NCBI GenBank assembly: GCA_946811185.2 | Contig: OX328104.1 | Location: 49,584,505 to 49,648,504, forward strand | Source: Hippopus hippopus | Taxonomy: Eukaryota; Mollusca; Bivalvia; Cardiida; Cardiidae | Direction of reading: 5' to 3' | Length of the DNA stretch: 64,000 nt | Shown here: in pieces, positions 43,350 to 53,813 of the stretch | Layout: each line of letters opens with the position of its first letter | How positions within the stretch are numbered: the stretch's first letter is position 1 | Made by a program: the position numbers and the translations under genes | Notes under the pieces: generated by a model | Seen by the model: only the letters and a program-made list of their open reading frames with translations | Told to the model about the DNA's origin: nothing | Databases searched by the model: none

Positions 43350-44070
43350 ATCGTAAACAGGAATCAAGGTAGGATTTTGTATAATTAGTTGGTATCAGAT
43401 GAAGTAAGAGAAGCAAAGATATAATACAATTCAGAGTAGCCTTTCCTTCAAAGCACCGAAAGTAACAGAGCGCCACACATGCAATGATCAGTCAAAAATA
43501 TTCACTTGCCTTTTGGATATAACGCTATCAAATGGGAACAGAAAATGTGTCATTTTGTTACGTTAACGCTTCCATCGCCTAGGCCATGCTACGATTAGCA
43601 TTTATGAACAGTTTAGATCCAGCTCAGACGCTGCAGAACTTAATATGATCTTGGATCAAATCTGACCATAATTTCATTCAGTATCACAGAAAACATAATC
43701 TCTATTTTTGGGGAGCATCGCCCATAGAAAAAGAATTATTTTCTAAACGATGAAAGATTTAATAACATTTAGAAGGAGACTGACACAGAGATATATTTCT
43801 ATCAGTGAAAACTCACCTTGGGGAGACAGAATCGATCGTGTTTCTTAGACAAGTAAATCAATCTTTTTGACAAGTCGTTTTGTTTCTTTAATATAGAATA
43901 CTTTTCTGTAATTAATAACATCAGTTATCTTGTTACAATCTATTACAGTATGGATCCCTTTTTATAAGGAATGGCCAATGACATTTTTTACCATTTCAGA
44001 CAGTTATAGTTCTTCTTTATACTAAAGACGCTGCATCAAAATTATTTGAGAAAATGTTTTATATGTTTTG
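43350..44070. other. mostly featureless; family B core remnant at 43605-43665
   Basis: GAACAGTTTAGATCCAGCTC...GATCTTGGATCAAATC is a decayed B core. Nothing else is recognised. Confidence 0.4.
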
Positions 44071-44079
44071 AAGTTTTAA

Positions 44080-44299
44080 CTCTTTATCAGATAAAAATAG
44101 TAATAATAGACGGGTCCAAATTAAAAGCATTTACTGAAAATAAAAAGGTGGCTCAGATGAAGGGTTTGACTTTGAAAGGATATAAAAAAGTTGCGGGAAA
44201 AAGAGAAATGCTCGTTTTCCGCATTTTCTTCTTTTCTTACAATGTTTTTATTTTCTTCTTCATCAGAGTCATTTAGACTTGGGATCGTGTTGTAAAGGG
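44080..44299 (+). mobile_element. family A fold-back element
   Basis: TTAA (44076-44079), CTCTTTATCAGATAAAAATA start, core GTTGCGGGAAAAAGAG, ATGCTCGTTTTCCGCAT, CTTTTCTTACAATG. Ends TCGTGTTGTAAAGGG. Confidence 0.75.
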
Positions 44300-44429
44300 T
44301 TGATTTAAGTATTATCTCAAATAACGCCGTGTTTATTACCATTATTTGTCACTGAAGAAGGCCACCTCCTCCCCTCCCCCCACCTTGGTATGAAAAGGAC
44401 ACCCTTTCATCCCCCTCTCCCCCGTGATC

Positions 44430-44920
44430 GGCCGGGTAGCTCAGTGGTTAGCGTATCTGACTCTTGACCTGGTGGTTGCAGGTTCGATAACCGATTGAGG
44501 CAAAAAAAAATTTTCCGGCGATTTTTCACCTGTCGCCTCTGATGCTTGGTTGATTAATTGATTGATTGTATGATGTTAAACGCCTTCTTTTTTTAAAAAA
44601 AAAAAACATTATTTCAGTTATATCGCGGCTGCCAGTGCACCTTATTCATGCTTTCCTGGATTTTCTTTTACCAGTACTCCACAACACATTCTTTTCAAGC
44701 CACTGGCTGCTTTCCCACACAAACATCGTCGAAACCATGGTCAGCGACGAGAGAGGACACCTCTGATGCATGTGAGAAAAGTACTCAGTAGCTTGGAAAG
44801 AAAGTTGCGTCAGTACTGGTGTAAGAATGCCAGGAAACACATGCGCAGGTGAACTGACAGCCGTGATATGACCTAAGCTGTTAAAAACGGAGTTAAACTC
44901 CTATACAAGGAAGACAAACA
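44430..44920 (+). mobile_element. SINE S-a interrupted by a second, antisense SINE
   Basis: The head (44430-44551) has GGTAGCTCAGTGGTTAGCG and GCAGGTTCGATAACC. The body resumes at about 44760 (CTCTGATGCATGTGAGAAAA) and ends TTAAACTCCTATACAAGGAAG. Between lies an antisense SINE (about 44552-44758) with a (TTGAT)n end, ATTATTTCAGTTATATCGCG and a CGTCGAAACCATGG segment. CCTCTGATGC is repeated at both junctions, a 10-bp target duplication. Confidence 0.85.
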
Positions 44921-45071
44921 AACCTTTCCCCCTCCCCTTTCCCCCATATTATGGTAAGAAGAATAACCACTTGGTTTCCATAATGAAGTACATTTTTTTA
45001 AATTTGTAAATGAGGAAAAATCGGGGGTAATGTTTTTAGGGTGAAGAAGCTACAGGTGAAAATGCAGACTT

Positions 45072-45315
45072 AAGCCATGCGTCTGTGAAACAGAACAATT
45101 TATTGCATTTACAAAAAGTATCGACCCATGTCAGCCAGCTTGATATGGGTCGAAACCTTTTGTTTTTGGTAAATGCATGCCCGAGGACCATTCTACCTCA
45201 TGACTCAGCTCGTTTCGGACAAAGTGGATTTCATGAATCCGTAATTATTTCATGATTTACTAAGTGTAATACATCACGCAGATACATTAAACCCCCTTTT
45301 CCCAGACCGCATCTT
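45072..45315 (+). mobile_element. family C element, diverged
   Basis: TAAGCCATGCGTCTGTGAAA start. Short core TCGACCCATGTCAGCCAGC-TTG-ATATGGGTCG. Ends AAACCCCCTTTTCCCAGACC. Confidence 0.75.
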
Positions 45316-45516
45316 ACTTATATTCCGACGAGATGAACGACATTTCTATCACCAACGGATAAAATACGGACATTGTATTTCTCTGCCACGTAAGGTTCAA
45401 ATAGTCCACCGACAGGCAGACAATTTACTAATAGCAAACGGTTTCGATTCAGGTCTGCCTGAGCGGACTGCTCAATAATAATGACTTCAATAACATAAAA
45501 AGCCAGAATAAATTTG

Positions 45517-45825
45517 TTAGAAAAAAAGTGTTAGATGTTTACACACTTCTATGTATACAAAGCGATGTATTTCCATTTTCATTATCACTCCTATATCCGG
45601 CCACTCAGCTCTGTGTACAATAAATGGGCGAGAATAATGAAAGATGAGTTTCATGTTGAAAGCAATATTAATGAATTTCCTTTTATCATCGCGCCCACAG
45701 ACAGGGTTTGTAACGAGTGACCATCGATAGCCATTACCAGTGTTTACAGAAGAATTGACCACACGCAAATTTCTGGTGATTGGGCTATGTGTCGCTAATA
45801 AAGAGTGATTGACCTGGTAACACAT
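45517..45825. other. ambiguous coding-like stretch, both strands open
   Basis: The minus strand (102 codons) and the plus strand (45535-45720, 61 codons, containing SSVYNKWARIMKDEFHVESN) are both open. No repeat family matches within the window and no domain is recognised. It could be an exon on either strand or chance. Confidence 0.2.
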
Positions 45826-45849
45826 GAAGTTAAAAATCCTCGGTAGTTC

Positions 45850-46065
45850 GGGCTCAAAAGGATAAAAAAGGAAAGTGCAGTTAAATGAAACTTTCAGGGC
45901 TATGGTACATACACAAATAATGCTACTGCAAACTTTCTTTTTGGAGACAAAATATCTCTATATCTGACAGTGTAGATCCAAGATCAGACTGCACGTACTG
46001 TGCAGTCTGATTTTGATCTACACTGTCTGCAAAAGGTCAGAGAGTCGCGCTTAGCAGCCTAAGGG
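45850..46065 (-). mobile_element. family B element
   Basis: Minus-strand copy beginning CCCTTAGGCTGCTAAGCG (from 46065). The core GATCAGACTGCACGTACTG pairs with GTGCAGTCTGATT. The distal end is diverged and lacks a clear TTAA. Confidence 0.75.
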
Positions 46066-46197
46066 TTACATCTGTGTTAGTCGCTACCTGCAGTAAAGGC
46101 CCAGTAGCGGAAAAAAATGCAGGCGTTAAAATGCATTTAGATTTAAATCATACCATTTAAAACTATGGAAAATACTGTGATGTAATGTTATTGTGTG

Positions 46198-46336
46198 GTC
46201 GGTCCCAGTGTTTGCCGCTGGAAGAGAAATAAGTTTTAAAATCGGACAAATAGTAAACAAATGATAGAGTGACCTGGCAACTTCTAACTTAGATTTGAAA
46301 TTAATTTCTCTGCCAGCGACTAACACTTGGACCGAC
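46198..46336. mobile_element. small TIR element (MITE), 139 bp
   Basis: GTCGGTCCCAGTGTTTGCCG at the left pairs with the right end CACTTGGACCGAC (preceded by CTCTGCCAGCGACTAA). The inverted repeats run about 35 bp with a few mismatches, around an AT-rich 65-bp centre. No other copy was seen in this window. Confidence 0.7.
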
Positions 46337-46538
46337 GGTACTATAACAGATTGCCATCTTCAATTTCGATACTTTTAAATGATATGATTTGAATTTAAAT
46401 CCAATTTAACACCCGCTTTGTTTTTCTTTTAGCAGCTATTGTAACTTTAAGCAATCACTCTGTGGGTTTTTTTTTGGGGGGGGGGTGGGGGGGTGGGCAA
46501 TGATTCAGCTCCTTATTGTCGAAAAGTACGGTAAATAA

Positions 46539-46949
46539 ATGAACCATGCTCTTGCAAAAGGGGTTTAATGCAACTCTGTGATGCATGACACCAAACAAGT
46601 CATCATGTGGCTTGCAACATGCGAAAAAGGGCATTCGGACATCTGTGTAAAGTGTCGTCTCGGATCAGCCTGCGCAGTCCGCGCAGCCTAATCCGAGACG
46701 GCACTTTACGGCTACATTAGATTTTGTCCTACAGTAGACTTGCACAAAACAGAAAATTACATAAAAACGGAAAGTGTCGTTTCGGATTAGCCTACGCGGA
46801 CTGCGCAGGCTGATCCGAAACGACATTTTACGCAAATGTCCGAATGCCTCTTTTCGCGTGTTGCAGGCCAATTATAATAATCATATAATGAACTTGGTTG
46901 ATTCTTTTTTGCAGATTCATTAAACCCCCTTTTCACAGAGCAAAGCTCA
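46539..46949 (-). mobile_element. family C element interrupted by family D
   Basis: Left TGAACCATGCTCTTGCAAAA ... CAAGTCATCATGTG (46539-46608) and right ATTATAATAATCATATAATG...CTTTTCACAGAGCAAAGCTC (46870-46949) flank D3. Part of C, including its core, appears lost. Confidence 0.8.
46609..46869 (+). mobile_element. family D fold-back element, copy 3
   Basis: GGCTTGCAACATGCGAAAAA and TTTTCGCGTGTTGCAGGCC ends, two inner palindromes at about 46650-46712 and 46768-46832. 261 bp. Confidence 0.9.
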
Positions 46950-46983
46950 AAGAAATTCGCTACTTTTAGCAAACACTTGTATT

Positions 46984-47247
46984 TGAGTCATGCTCTATGA
47001 AAAGAGGGCTTAATGCATCTGCGAAAAGTATCGACCCAGGTCAGCCTGCGCAGTCCGCGGAGGCTCACCTGGGACGAAATTTGTTGCTTTTGGTCAATTT
47101 TCTGCATGTCAAAGGACCAGTGTACCTAATGAGTCAGTCGGTTGTTACACAAAAAAGGATTTTATGGATCCATAATTGTGTGATACCCTGCCTGGTATAC
47201 TGCTTCACGGAGATGCATTAAGCCCCCTTTTGCCAGAGCATGGCTCA
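46984..47247 (+). mobile_element. family C fold-back element, intact
   Basis: TGAGTCATGCTCTATGAAAA and TGCCAGAGCATGGCTCA ends. Core ACCCAGGTCAGCCTGCGCAG / CGCGGAGGCTCACCTGGG. 264 bp. Confidence 0.85.
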
Positions 47248-47249
47248 GT

Positions 47250-47710
47250 TTTTTGGTTTTTTTTGTTTTGTTTTCTTTTTCCCTTGCTTACTACAAGTTT
47301 AGTTGTGGTTTGAGTTATCAATAAATTCGAACTATCGAAAAGGTGACTCCAAACTCCATTATACGCAGGATAATTATACTATTATTCTTCCTACAAGTTC
47401 AAATGACTAATTTCTGAATCAAATTTGCAGCTGCAGTTTTGAATGATCCTATCACCAATAAAGACGTCGACAGTTTTTTTTTACTTTCCTGTTAAGTCCA
47501 TAAGCTAAAAATTTCGAATTAACGAATAAATTACAAAACGAGCATGTTCGGATAAATGACATGTCACTGTATTTACAGTTATTTTCGGATACTGACCAAT
47601 CAATGCGGTAGAGGATCACAATTCAAAGCTTGCTAATTAAGGTCAACGTGACGGAATTTTTAGGCTCCATCTTTCAATGGTTGCGTTTGAATGGTGTAAA
47701 CCTTACAGAT
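47250..47710. other. no gene recognised
   Basis: T/G-rich low-complexity sequence at 47247-47282. Otherwise nothing supportable. Confidence 0.4.
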
Positions 47711-47713
47711 AAT

Positions 47714-48431
47714 ATGAGCCATGCTGCGGCAAAAGGGGGCTTAAGTATTTATTTCATGCTTTCCGGTAGGATATCGAGAAATAGCGGTGAAAATATTTTT
47801 CGATATTCCACGGGTACGACCAGTGAAAATACCGATTTTTATATTCTAGTTACCTAGGTAAAATGCGCGTGACTCACAACCAGATGGAAATATGACGTCA
47901 TTTACCTTACATTTCTCGCGCTTGACGTAATATTGTAATGCGTTGCTATGCGGAGGGGGTACGCCACGGGGAATAACTGAAAAGACTGTACTGGATTTTG
48001 ATAAAGTTCCTCCCAGAAAGGTTAAAAGCATGAAATAAATAGAATATTTGTTTTTTTCGGTGAAAGATCGAAATTTATTTCATCGAGTGAACATCATCGG
48101 TAATATTTTCACGACTGGCGCAGCCACGAGTGAAAATATTACCGATGATGTTCACTCGATGAAATAAATTTCGATCTTTCACCGAAAAAAACAAATATCC
48201 TCTATATCTCCTTGATGCATTATACCAAGCATTATCATATAGTTTTGGATCCGTAAAGCCCATTTTGTTTAACAACCGACTGAATCATGAAGTACACTTG
48301 CCCGTAGACATTTAGAAAATCGACCAATAGCAAAAACTTCCGACTCATGTCAGACTGCCCGGACTGCGCAGGTTGACATGGGTGGTTACTTTTTGCAGAT
48401 ACATTAAGCCCCCTTTTCACAGAGCATGAAT
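47714..48431 (-). mobile_element. family C element interrupted by family F
   Basis: The left end TGAGCCATGCTGCGGCAAAA breaks after GGGGGCTTAA. It resumes near 48207 with TGATGCATTATACCAAGC and ends TTTTCACAGAGCATGA. The C core near 48345-48385 is CTCATGTCAGACTGCCCGG with CGCAGGTTGACATGGG. Confidence 0.85.
47741..48206 (-). mobile_element. family F element, copy 2, with near-perfect 130-bp hairpin
   Basis: Module 2 (ATTTCATGCTTTCC ... AAGCATGAAATA, 47746-48040) is followed by a hairpin module. TTCGGTGAAAGATCGAAATT (from 48058) to its reverse complement ending near 48187 is almost perfectly palindromic around GGCGCAGCC. Inserted in family C, so younger than that copy. Confidence 0.85.
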
Positions 48432-48434
48432 CAC

Positions 48435-49130
48435 TATGTATTTTTTTCTTTCTGTCAAAATAAAGTTTAAGTGGCTTAAGTACATGTATATGTAAAAACA
48501 TTGATGATTGCACCAGGGTAACCTGTATTCGTATACCTACTATAACAACGTCAACATGCACTTGTCTAATGATTTGTAAAGATGTAATCGATAAACATAA
48601 AAATGTTGCTTTAATAATCTGATCAAAGATGCTCCCAGCAATCAGTGAGGAATATTTTCACTCATCAATGTGTATCATCAAAGGATAATGGTCAGGAAGA
48701 TTAAAGAACGGCTCTATCTGATGTTACAAGATAATGCGAATTTAACGTTACGTTCAAAAGAATGCTGTACGTGGCTTGTCAATGCTGAAGCAAACATAAA
48801 CATGTTACGCTCTTTTACGAGCTTCCCTTATATTAAACAAATTTGACATCGTTTTTGTAGATATAGACTGATGAGAATTTAACCCTTATGTCCCCCCCCC
48901 CCCCAAACAAAAAGGGGTATATATTTTCAAGATCCAGACATTGTTTCGACTTAACTTTTGTTTCCTTACTTTTTTCCTGATCATCTATTTCCTTTATTTT
49001 CCATCTTTTGTATTCCCCCCCCCCTTAAAAATAAATAAATGAAGCCAGGGGCTTCGGGAGAATCTTGGGCTGATAATAGAAACCTTATTGAGCCATTGAT
49101 AGAAGCATTGGTCGCAGTGATGAAACAGAA
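48435..49130. other. no gene recognised; polyC tracts
   Basis: C runs at about 48892-48904 and 49015-49024. No coding frame or named repeat. Confidence 0.45.
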
Positions 49131-49134
49131 AGAA

Positions 49135-49565
49135 AGTTTAAAACGGCCTAAACACCAACCAAATTATCATGTTAAACGCTCTAAACACCATCCATCAAAT
49201 TTAACTAATTAATTAAACGGCATAATCAAAAATCCAAAAATAAACGGCATACAACACACCAAAATAAGAATTAAACGGCGTTCAAGTTACCACAGATTAA
49301 ACGGCATAAACACCAACTTACAAATTAAACGACAGAAAAACTAACCAAAAGAATAAACGGAACCCCCAAAAAAATAAACGTCATGAATACCAAATAAATA
49401 CAGCGGCATTAAGACCACATTACAAACTTAACGACATAAACACCAACCATCAGATGAAACGGCATGGATACCAACCAACAAATTAGGCGGCATGAACACC
49501 AATCAACAAATTAAAAGACATAAACACCAACCAACAACTTAAACGGCATAAACACCAACCAAATA
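49135..49565. repeat. degenerate 27-28-bp minisatellite
   Basis: Units of the form AAATTAAACGGCATAAACACCAACC recur about 14-16 times with substitutions and indels. Units are directly adjacent and vary, so this is not a CRISPR-like array. Confidence 0.85.
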
Positions 49566-49633
49566 ATTATCCCAATGAAGCGTCGCATCCTATTAACAAT
49601 CTTTACATATTAAAAAGAAGGAAGAAATCCGAA

Positions 49634-49763
49634 GTGTTCCTCGAAGATCTATTTACCGTCATAAACTATTGCAATTTCATACAGATGAAATAGAATTCCT
49701 AGCACGCTTCTCTCATATTTCGACTTTACCAAAACGCAGGGGAACAATTATTTCGAGACACTG
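49634..49763 (+). repeat. minisatellite flank shared with 53.65 kb
   Basis: GTGTTCCTCGAAGATCTATTTACCGTCAT... resembles 53655-53813 (GTGTCTCAAAGGTCTATTTATCGCCAT...), including CTTCGCAGGCTT/CTAGCACGCTT and GGGAACAATT. Both follow a minisatellite. Confidence 0.5.
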
Positions 49764-49767
49764 TTAA

Positions 49768-49979
49768 CTCTTTACCAGACGACAAAATTTTAGAACACTC
49801 TACACTGAAAAAACTTGCCGACAACAAATCTAAATTCAAATAATGTGATTTTGAAGGTCTTGAACACATGGTGGGAAAAGAAGAAAATGCTGGTAACCAG
49901 CATTTTCTTCTTTTCCCACAATGTTTTCAAAAGGCTTCTTCCTCAGGGTTGTTAAAACTCGGGATTTTCGGGGAAAGTT
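49768..49979 (+). mobile_element. family A fold-back element, intact
   Basis: TTAA at 49764-49767 and 49980-49983. CTCTTTACCAGACGAC start. Core ACATGGTGGGAAAAGAAG, TGCTGGTAACCAGCA, CTTTTCCCACAATGTTTTC. 212 bp. Confidence 0.9.
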
Positions 49980-50205
49980 TTAATGCGACAGAAGCTATAC
50001 AGGGACTGGTAAACAGATTCTGGGGCAGAAATTTATAATGCATGTACGTTGTAGGTTTACAATTGATTTTTGTCTGTTAGAATAGTGTTTTCATTTCAAT
50101 GTTATTAGATTGTTTATTTTGGAATTTTACTCCGATTTCAAAAATTGATAAAGATTTCAATGCAGCCGATCTAAATGTCCTTACATTCCTTTTGTTTTCA
50201 CTTAG

Positions 50206-50248
50206 TGCAAGCTGCAAGCTACTCTGCCACACAATGCATCTTCAACAG
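50206..50248 (+). CDS. candidate small internal exon (signal cleavage region)
   Basis: The acceptor TTTTGTTTTCACTTAG|TG has a pyrimidine-rich tract, and AACAG|GTACAG is a moderate donor. Joined in phase 1 to the exon at 27796 it would read ...LSS-VQAASYSATQCIFN, supplying an AxA-like (VQA) signal-peptidase site. It leaves in phase 2. The implied intron is about 22 kb. A 43-nt exon can arise by chance, so this is only a hypothesis. Confidence 0.2.
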
Positions 50249-50470
50249 GTACAGGGAAATAAAGTTTTCACTATGGCTTACCTTTGTCATTTCGTCATTT
50301 CTCTATAAGAATAGCATAGCATGTTATATCATCTTATGTGCGAGTTTGTAAAGCAAAAGAACAACGAAGGCCATTGATCGCGTAAGCCCCGAATGATAAC
50401 ATTTTCTTTAGGAAGCCAAAAGTATAGAAAATTATGTGAAAAAATGGATTGTGAGAATTATAATGTTTAA

Positions 50471-50620
50471 GAAATAATCTTCTTTCTATCATGGTTTAAT
50501 CGAGTTATGAGGCACAATAAAAATTCCACGAGGGTGATAGCCCGAGTGGTTTGTTCATTGCTCCTCAACTCACTACGTGGTTTATTAAACGATAAACCAC
50601 GATAGAAAGAAGATTATTTC
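50471..50620. mobile_element. small TIR element (MITE), 150 bp
   Basis: GAAATAATCTTCTTTCTATC-TGGTTTA pairs with TAAACCA-GATAGAAAGAAG-ATTATTTC, about 28 bp with one mismatch. The centre carries ACGAGGGTGATAGCCCGAG. Confidence 0.7.
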
Positions 50621-50984
50621 GATTCTAACATGAACGACTACTAATCAAAGGAAAACAAGTTCATACTTAGTGTTAGAACGCGGATGCAGATTATATTCCC
50701 CTGAATAAACCACGGCTGATCCACTTACTTACCAAAACAAAACCCAACTGCCCAGTCGGTAAAATATGAAAGGAATCAAATTTCAATAAAACACTAGGCA
50801 TCAAACACAACATAAAAAAAAAAAAACCGCACCATTTTACTATTACATTTTCTCCCTTTTAAATGAAAAAGAAGACTAAATTTATTGGCAAGCAATAGAG
50901 TCACAGTTGCTTCGAATGCTTTTAATATTACTCCACTTCCCAATCCCATTTCCAATGCAACACCGGTCAATATTTGAACTAATA

Positions 50985-51445
50985 CCCCCATTCCACTAGG
51001 CCGCGATCTACGGCGCTCTTATAGAGCGCCGTAGATCGCCATGCAGAGCGCCAAGAACGCCAAAAACGCTAAAAGATATTTAACGGATCGCCAAGATCGC
51101 CATCAGTCTACTCCCTTGCACAAAGATCCGTGGCGATCTGTTCAGAACGCCGTCACATCGCTACTTAATCGCTTAAATCTCTATCGAAACGCAACTTGAA
51201 CGTAAACATCGTAACTGGAGCGCTATCGGATCGCTCAAGAGCGAAAATGTTCGCCAGTATGCTGTTCATCGCGCTCCGATGTGATCCGATAGCGACCATT
51301 AGAGATGCAGTAGCACTCGGTCATCTGGTTGTTATCTGAGTTGGAGTGTCTTCGTAATCACCAATCCGGCAGCGATCTGAGGCGATCTACGGCGCTCTGT
51401 ATGAGCGCACAGAGCGCCTTAGATCGCGGCCTAGTGGAATGGGGG
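50985..51445. mobile_element. GC-rich TIR element with repeated GATCGC motifs, 461 bp
   Basis: Ends CCCCCATTCCACTAGGCCGC and GCGGCCTAGTGGAATGGGGG. The terminal repeats are about 35 bp with one mismatch, flanked by TA. Inside the left end is a further 37-bp palindrome around CTTATAG (GGCGCTC / GAGCGCC). At least ten GATCGC/GCGATC-type motifs are spread through it. Base composition is clearly higher in GC than the surroundings. Non-coding; no other copy in the window. Confidence 0.85.
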
Positions 51446-51449
51446 TATA

Positions 51450-52310
51450 ACCTTCAACTTGAAAAGCCACTTGATTTACATATGTTTACTGATAGCATTT
51501 CAAATAGTTCCATCGTTGTCAATTTTTATCAAAAAAACAATTAATGTCGGTAAATCCTTGAGGCTTTTATTTTCTTTCCTCCTTGGTCAAGGAGCGGAAA
51601 ATGCCGATTTGTTTACGTCAGGTGACTTTCATTGATAAAATATCGGAAGGTGAAGACATTGAACGGCCACGGGCGACTTACTTTACACCACTCGTCACAA
51701 CTCGGCCGATTCCGTACCTACATTTTACCTCGTCTGTATAACGGTCGTTTCCATTTGAACTGCCAATCACGTGATCTTATACATTGCAGCGCCACTGTAA
51801 GTCTTTTAGCAAAATATAAGCAACCTCGATGAAGTTATTCACATCTATCTATCTGTCGGTGAAAACTTCAGTCGGAATTGATAAACCACGTCAAAAAATG
51901 AATGTACGAACTGTTTGTCAACTGAAATATAGCTAGAAAGATTTCGATAGAAAAATGAGACTCCAGTTTTCTTTTTTTAAGAAGAATCTTACAATTTTCA
52001 GAACGGTAAACTGGCGAATTTCCGGCGAAGAAATGTACCGTGTAGGTGCATATCAAGCTACCAGATACAGCCGAGGGACTTGATCACCAGATCACCCGAG
52101 GTATGCTGAATGACTTAATACAGCCGATCAAGTATTTGCTTATTAACCCGACAGGGTTTGGTATTCAGACGGACCTACACATTGACCGTCGGGTATGAGC
52201 AAAGCGATAGAAATTCTCTCCTTCTAAAGAATGAGAAGGTATCTTACAGAATGACGTCACTCTATATAGAATGACGTAGATTTTACTACGCTTTCTTATA
52301 CAGCCGAATT
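51450..52310. other. no gene recognised
   Basis: ATACAGCCGA recurs near 52072, 52120 and 52300, a possible old repeat. ATGACGTCAC and ATGACGTAG occur at 52251-52275. The short frame at 51632-51832 has no recognisable domain. Confidence 0.4.
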
Positions 52311-52324
52311 CACGTGTCATGTTA

Positions 52325-52860
52325 CAAAAAAAGGATATTTGGTTTTTTCGGTGAAAGATCGAAATTTCATCGAGTGAACATCATCGGTAATATTTTCACG
52401 AGTGAAGCAAATTTATTTCATCGAGTGAACATCATCGGTAATATTTTCACGAGTGGCGCAGCTACGGGTGAAATAAATTTCGATGTTCATCGAAAAAACA
52501 AAACAAAACAAAACAAATACTCTATTTATTTCATGCTTCTAACTCTTTTTGGGGGGACTTACATCAAATCCAGTACAGTTCTTTTCGGAAATTCCCCGTG
52601 GCTTACCCCCTTAGCATAACAACGCATTACAATATTACGTAAAGCGCGAGAAATGTAGGGTAAATTACGTCATATTTCCATCTGGTTGAGTAGCACGCGC
52701 ATTTTACCTAGGTAACTAGTGCGCGGGAACCACTATTTCCGCCTTCAATTGAAGAGTTAGAAAATAAAATCGGTATTTTTCACTGATCGTAACCATGAAA
52801 TATCGGAAAATATTCCACCGTTATTTCTCGATAAATCATCGGAAAGAATGAAACAATTAT
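52325..52860 (+). mobile_element. family F element, copy 3, rearranged hairpin
   Basis: TTCGGTGAAAGATCGAAATT then TCATCGAGTGAACATCATCGG twice in direct orientation (about 52368 and 52417), a short GTGGCGCAGCTACGG turn and a truncated return arm. An (AAAAC)n run follows, then module 2 (52523-52855) as at 42 kb. Confidence 0.75.
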
Positions 52861-52937
52861 GCAATATACCATGTTATTATAGAAAATCATAAGGCATAAC
52901 TCTGTCAGTCTGTCAGACACAAGGATAGTTATCTTTC

Positions 52938-52972
52938 CCCCCCCCCCCCCCCCCACCACCACACACAGAGAG
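52938..52972. repeat. polyC / CACA low-complexity tract
   Basis: About 17 C then CCACCACCACACACAGAGAG. Confidence 0.9.
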
Positions 52973-53019
52973 AATCTTCGAAATATCTTTCGATTTAAAT
53001 CACTTTTTTGAACGACACA

Positions 53020-53570
53020 AAATAATGAGAACTTGTGTAAGACACATTGTTATTTTCGTAAAACAAAAAAGTTACAAGAAACTTTGCGAGACATTAAAAT
53101 ATAAGAAGCAAGGTATGACGAACATTTTTAAGACGCAACGTAAGAAGAAACAAAGTTGTCAGTTATTGTTTGTAAGAAACAAACCTGTAAGACACAAAGT
53201 CCTTAACAAAAGAAAAAAAAATCTTTAAGAACTCTTATGAGACAATAAGTTTTAAGAAACAAAGTTATCAGAACTTTCCTAAGACACAAAGTTACGAGGA
53301 CTTAAAAGTCATATAGGGACTTCTGTTAAAAACACAGCCATTAAGAAATTGATAAATATACAAACTTTTTCTTATACTCTACACAAAGTTATCCAAGTCA
53401 AAGTTTTCAGACACTTGTTTATCAGAACATTACCTATTAAACTAAACAAAACGAAGTTATAAAAAACTTTTGTTGGACACAACGCTTTATGAACAAAGTT
53501 ATGCGAACCGTTGCATGATATCTGAGAAATTCCAAGGGAGAAAAGTTATTAGACGCAAAGTTTACAAGAA
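53020..53570. repeat. degenerate ~24-bp minisatellite
   Basis: Loose repeats of TAAGACACAAAGTTATCAGAAC. About 20 units, many shortened or mutated. The 67-residue Lys-rich frame inside is a repeat artefact. Confidence 0.7.
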
Positions 53571-53654
53571 AACCCAAAAGTGCAAGCATTTTCGTCGATC
53601 GTGATAAAGTCCGCGTCAAAGACTACCAATAATTTTTACGCATAAAAAACGAAC

Positions 53655-53813
53655 AAATCCTCTGTGTGTCTCAAAGGTCTATTTATCGCCATTAGAATGT
53701 TAAAGTTGTAAATTCGTACATTTAAAAAAAAGCCCTAAATTCTTCGCAGGCTTTCTAAAATTTTTGACTTTCCCAATAAATTTGGGAACAATTTTACGAG
53801 CTAATCTAGACAC
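53655..53813 (+). repeat. minisatellite flank, copy 2
   Basis: Resembles 49634-49763 in order and spacing. Together with the preceding minisatellite it suggests one composite repeat family with variable internal arrays. Confidence 0.45.

Noticed and set aside
46425..46462. Duplicate signal-peptide exon (AAIVTLSNHS resembling AAFVTLSS at 27.8 kb)
   Set aside because: No in-frame Met, and a T-rich tract precedes it. It could equally be an acceptor and short exon. Similarity spans only about eight residues.
49135..49565. CRISPR-like array
   Set aside because: Eukaryotic context, degenerate adjacent units, no conserved repeat/unique spacer alternation, no cas-like gene.
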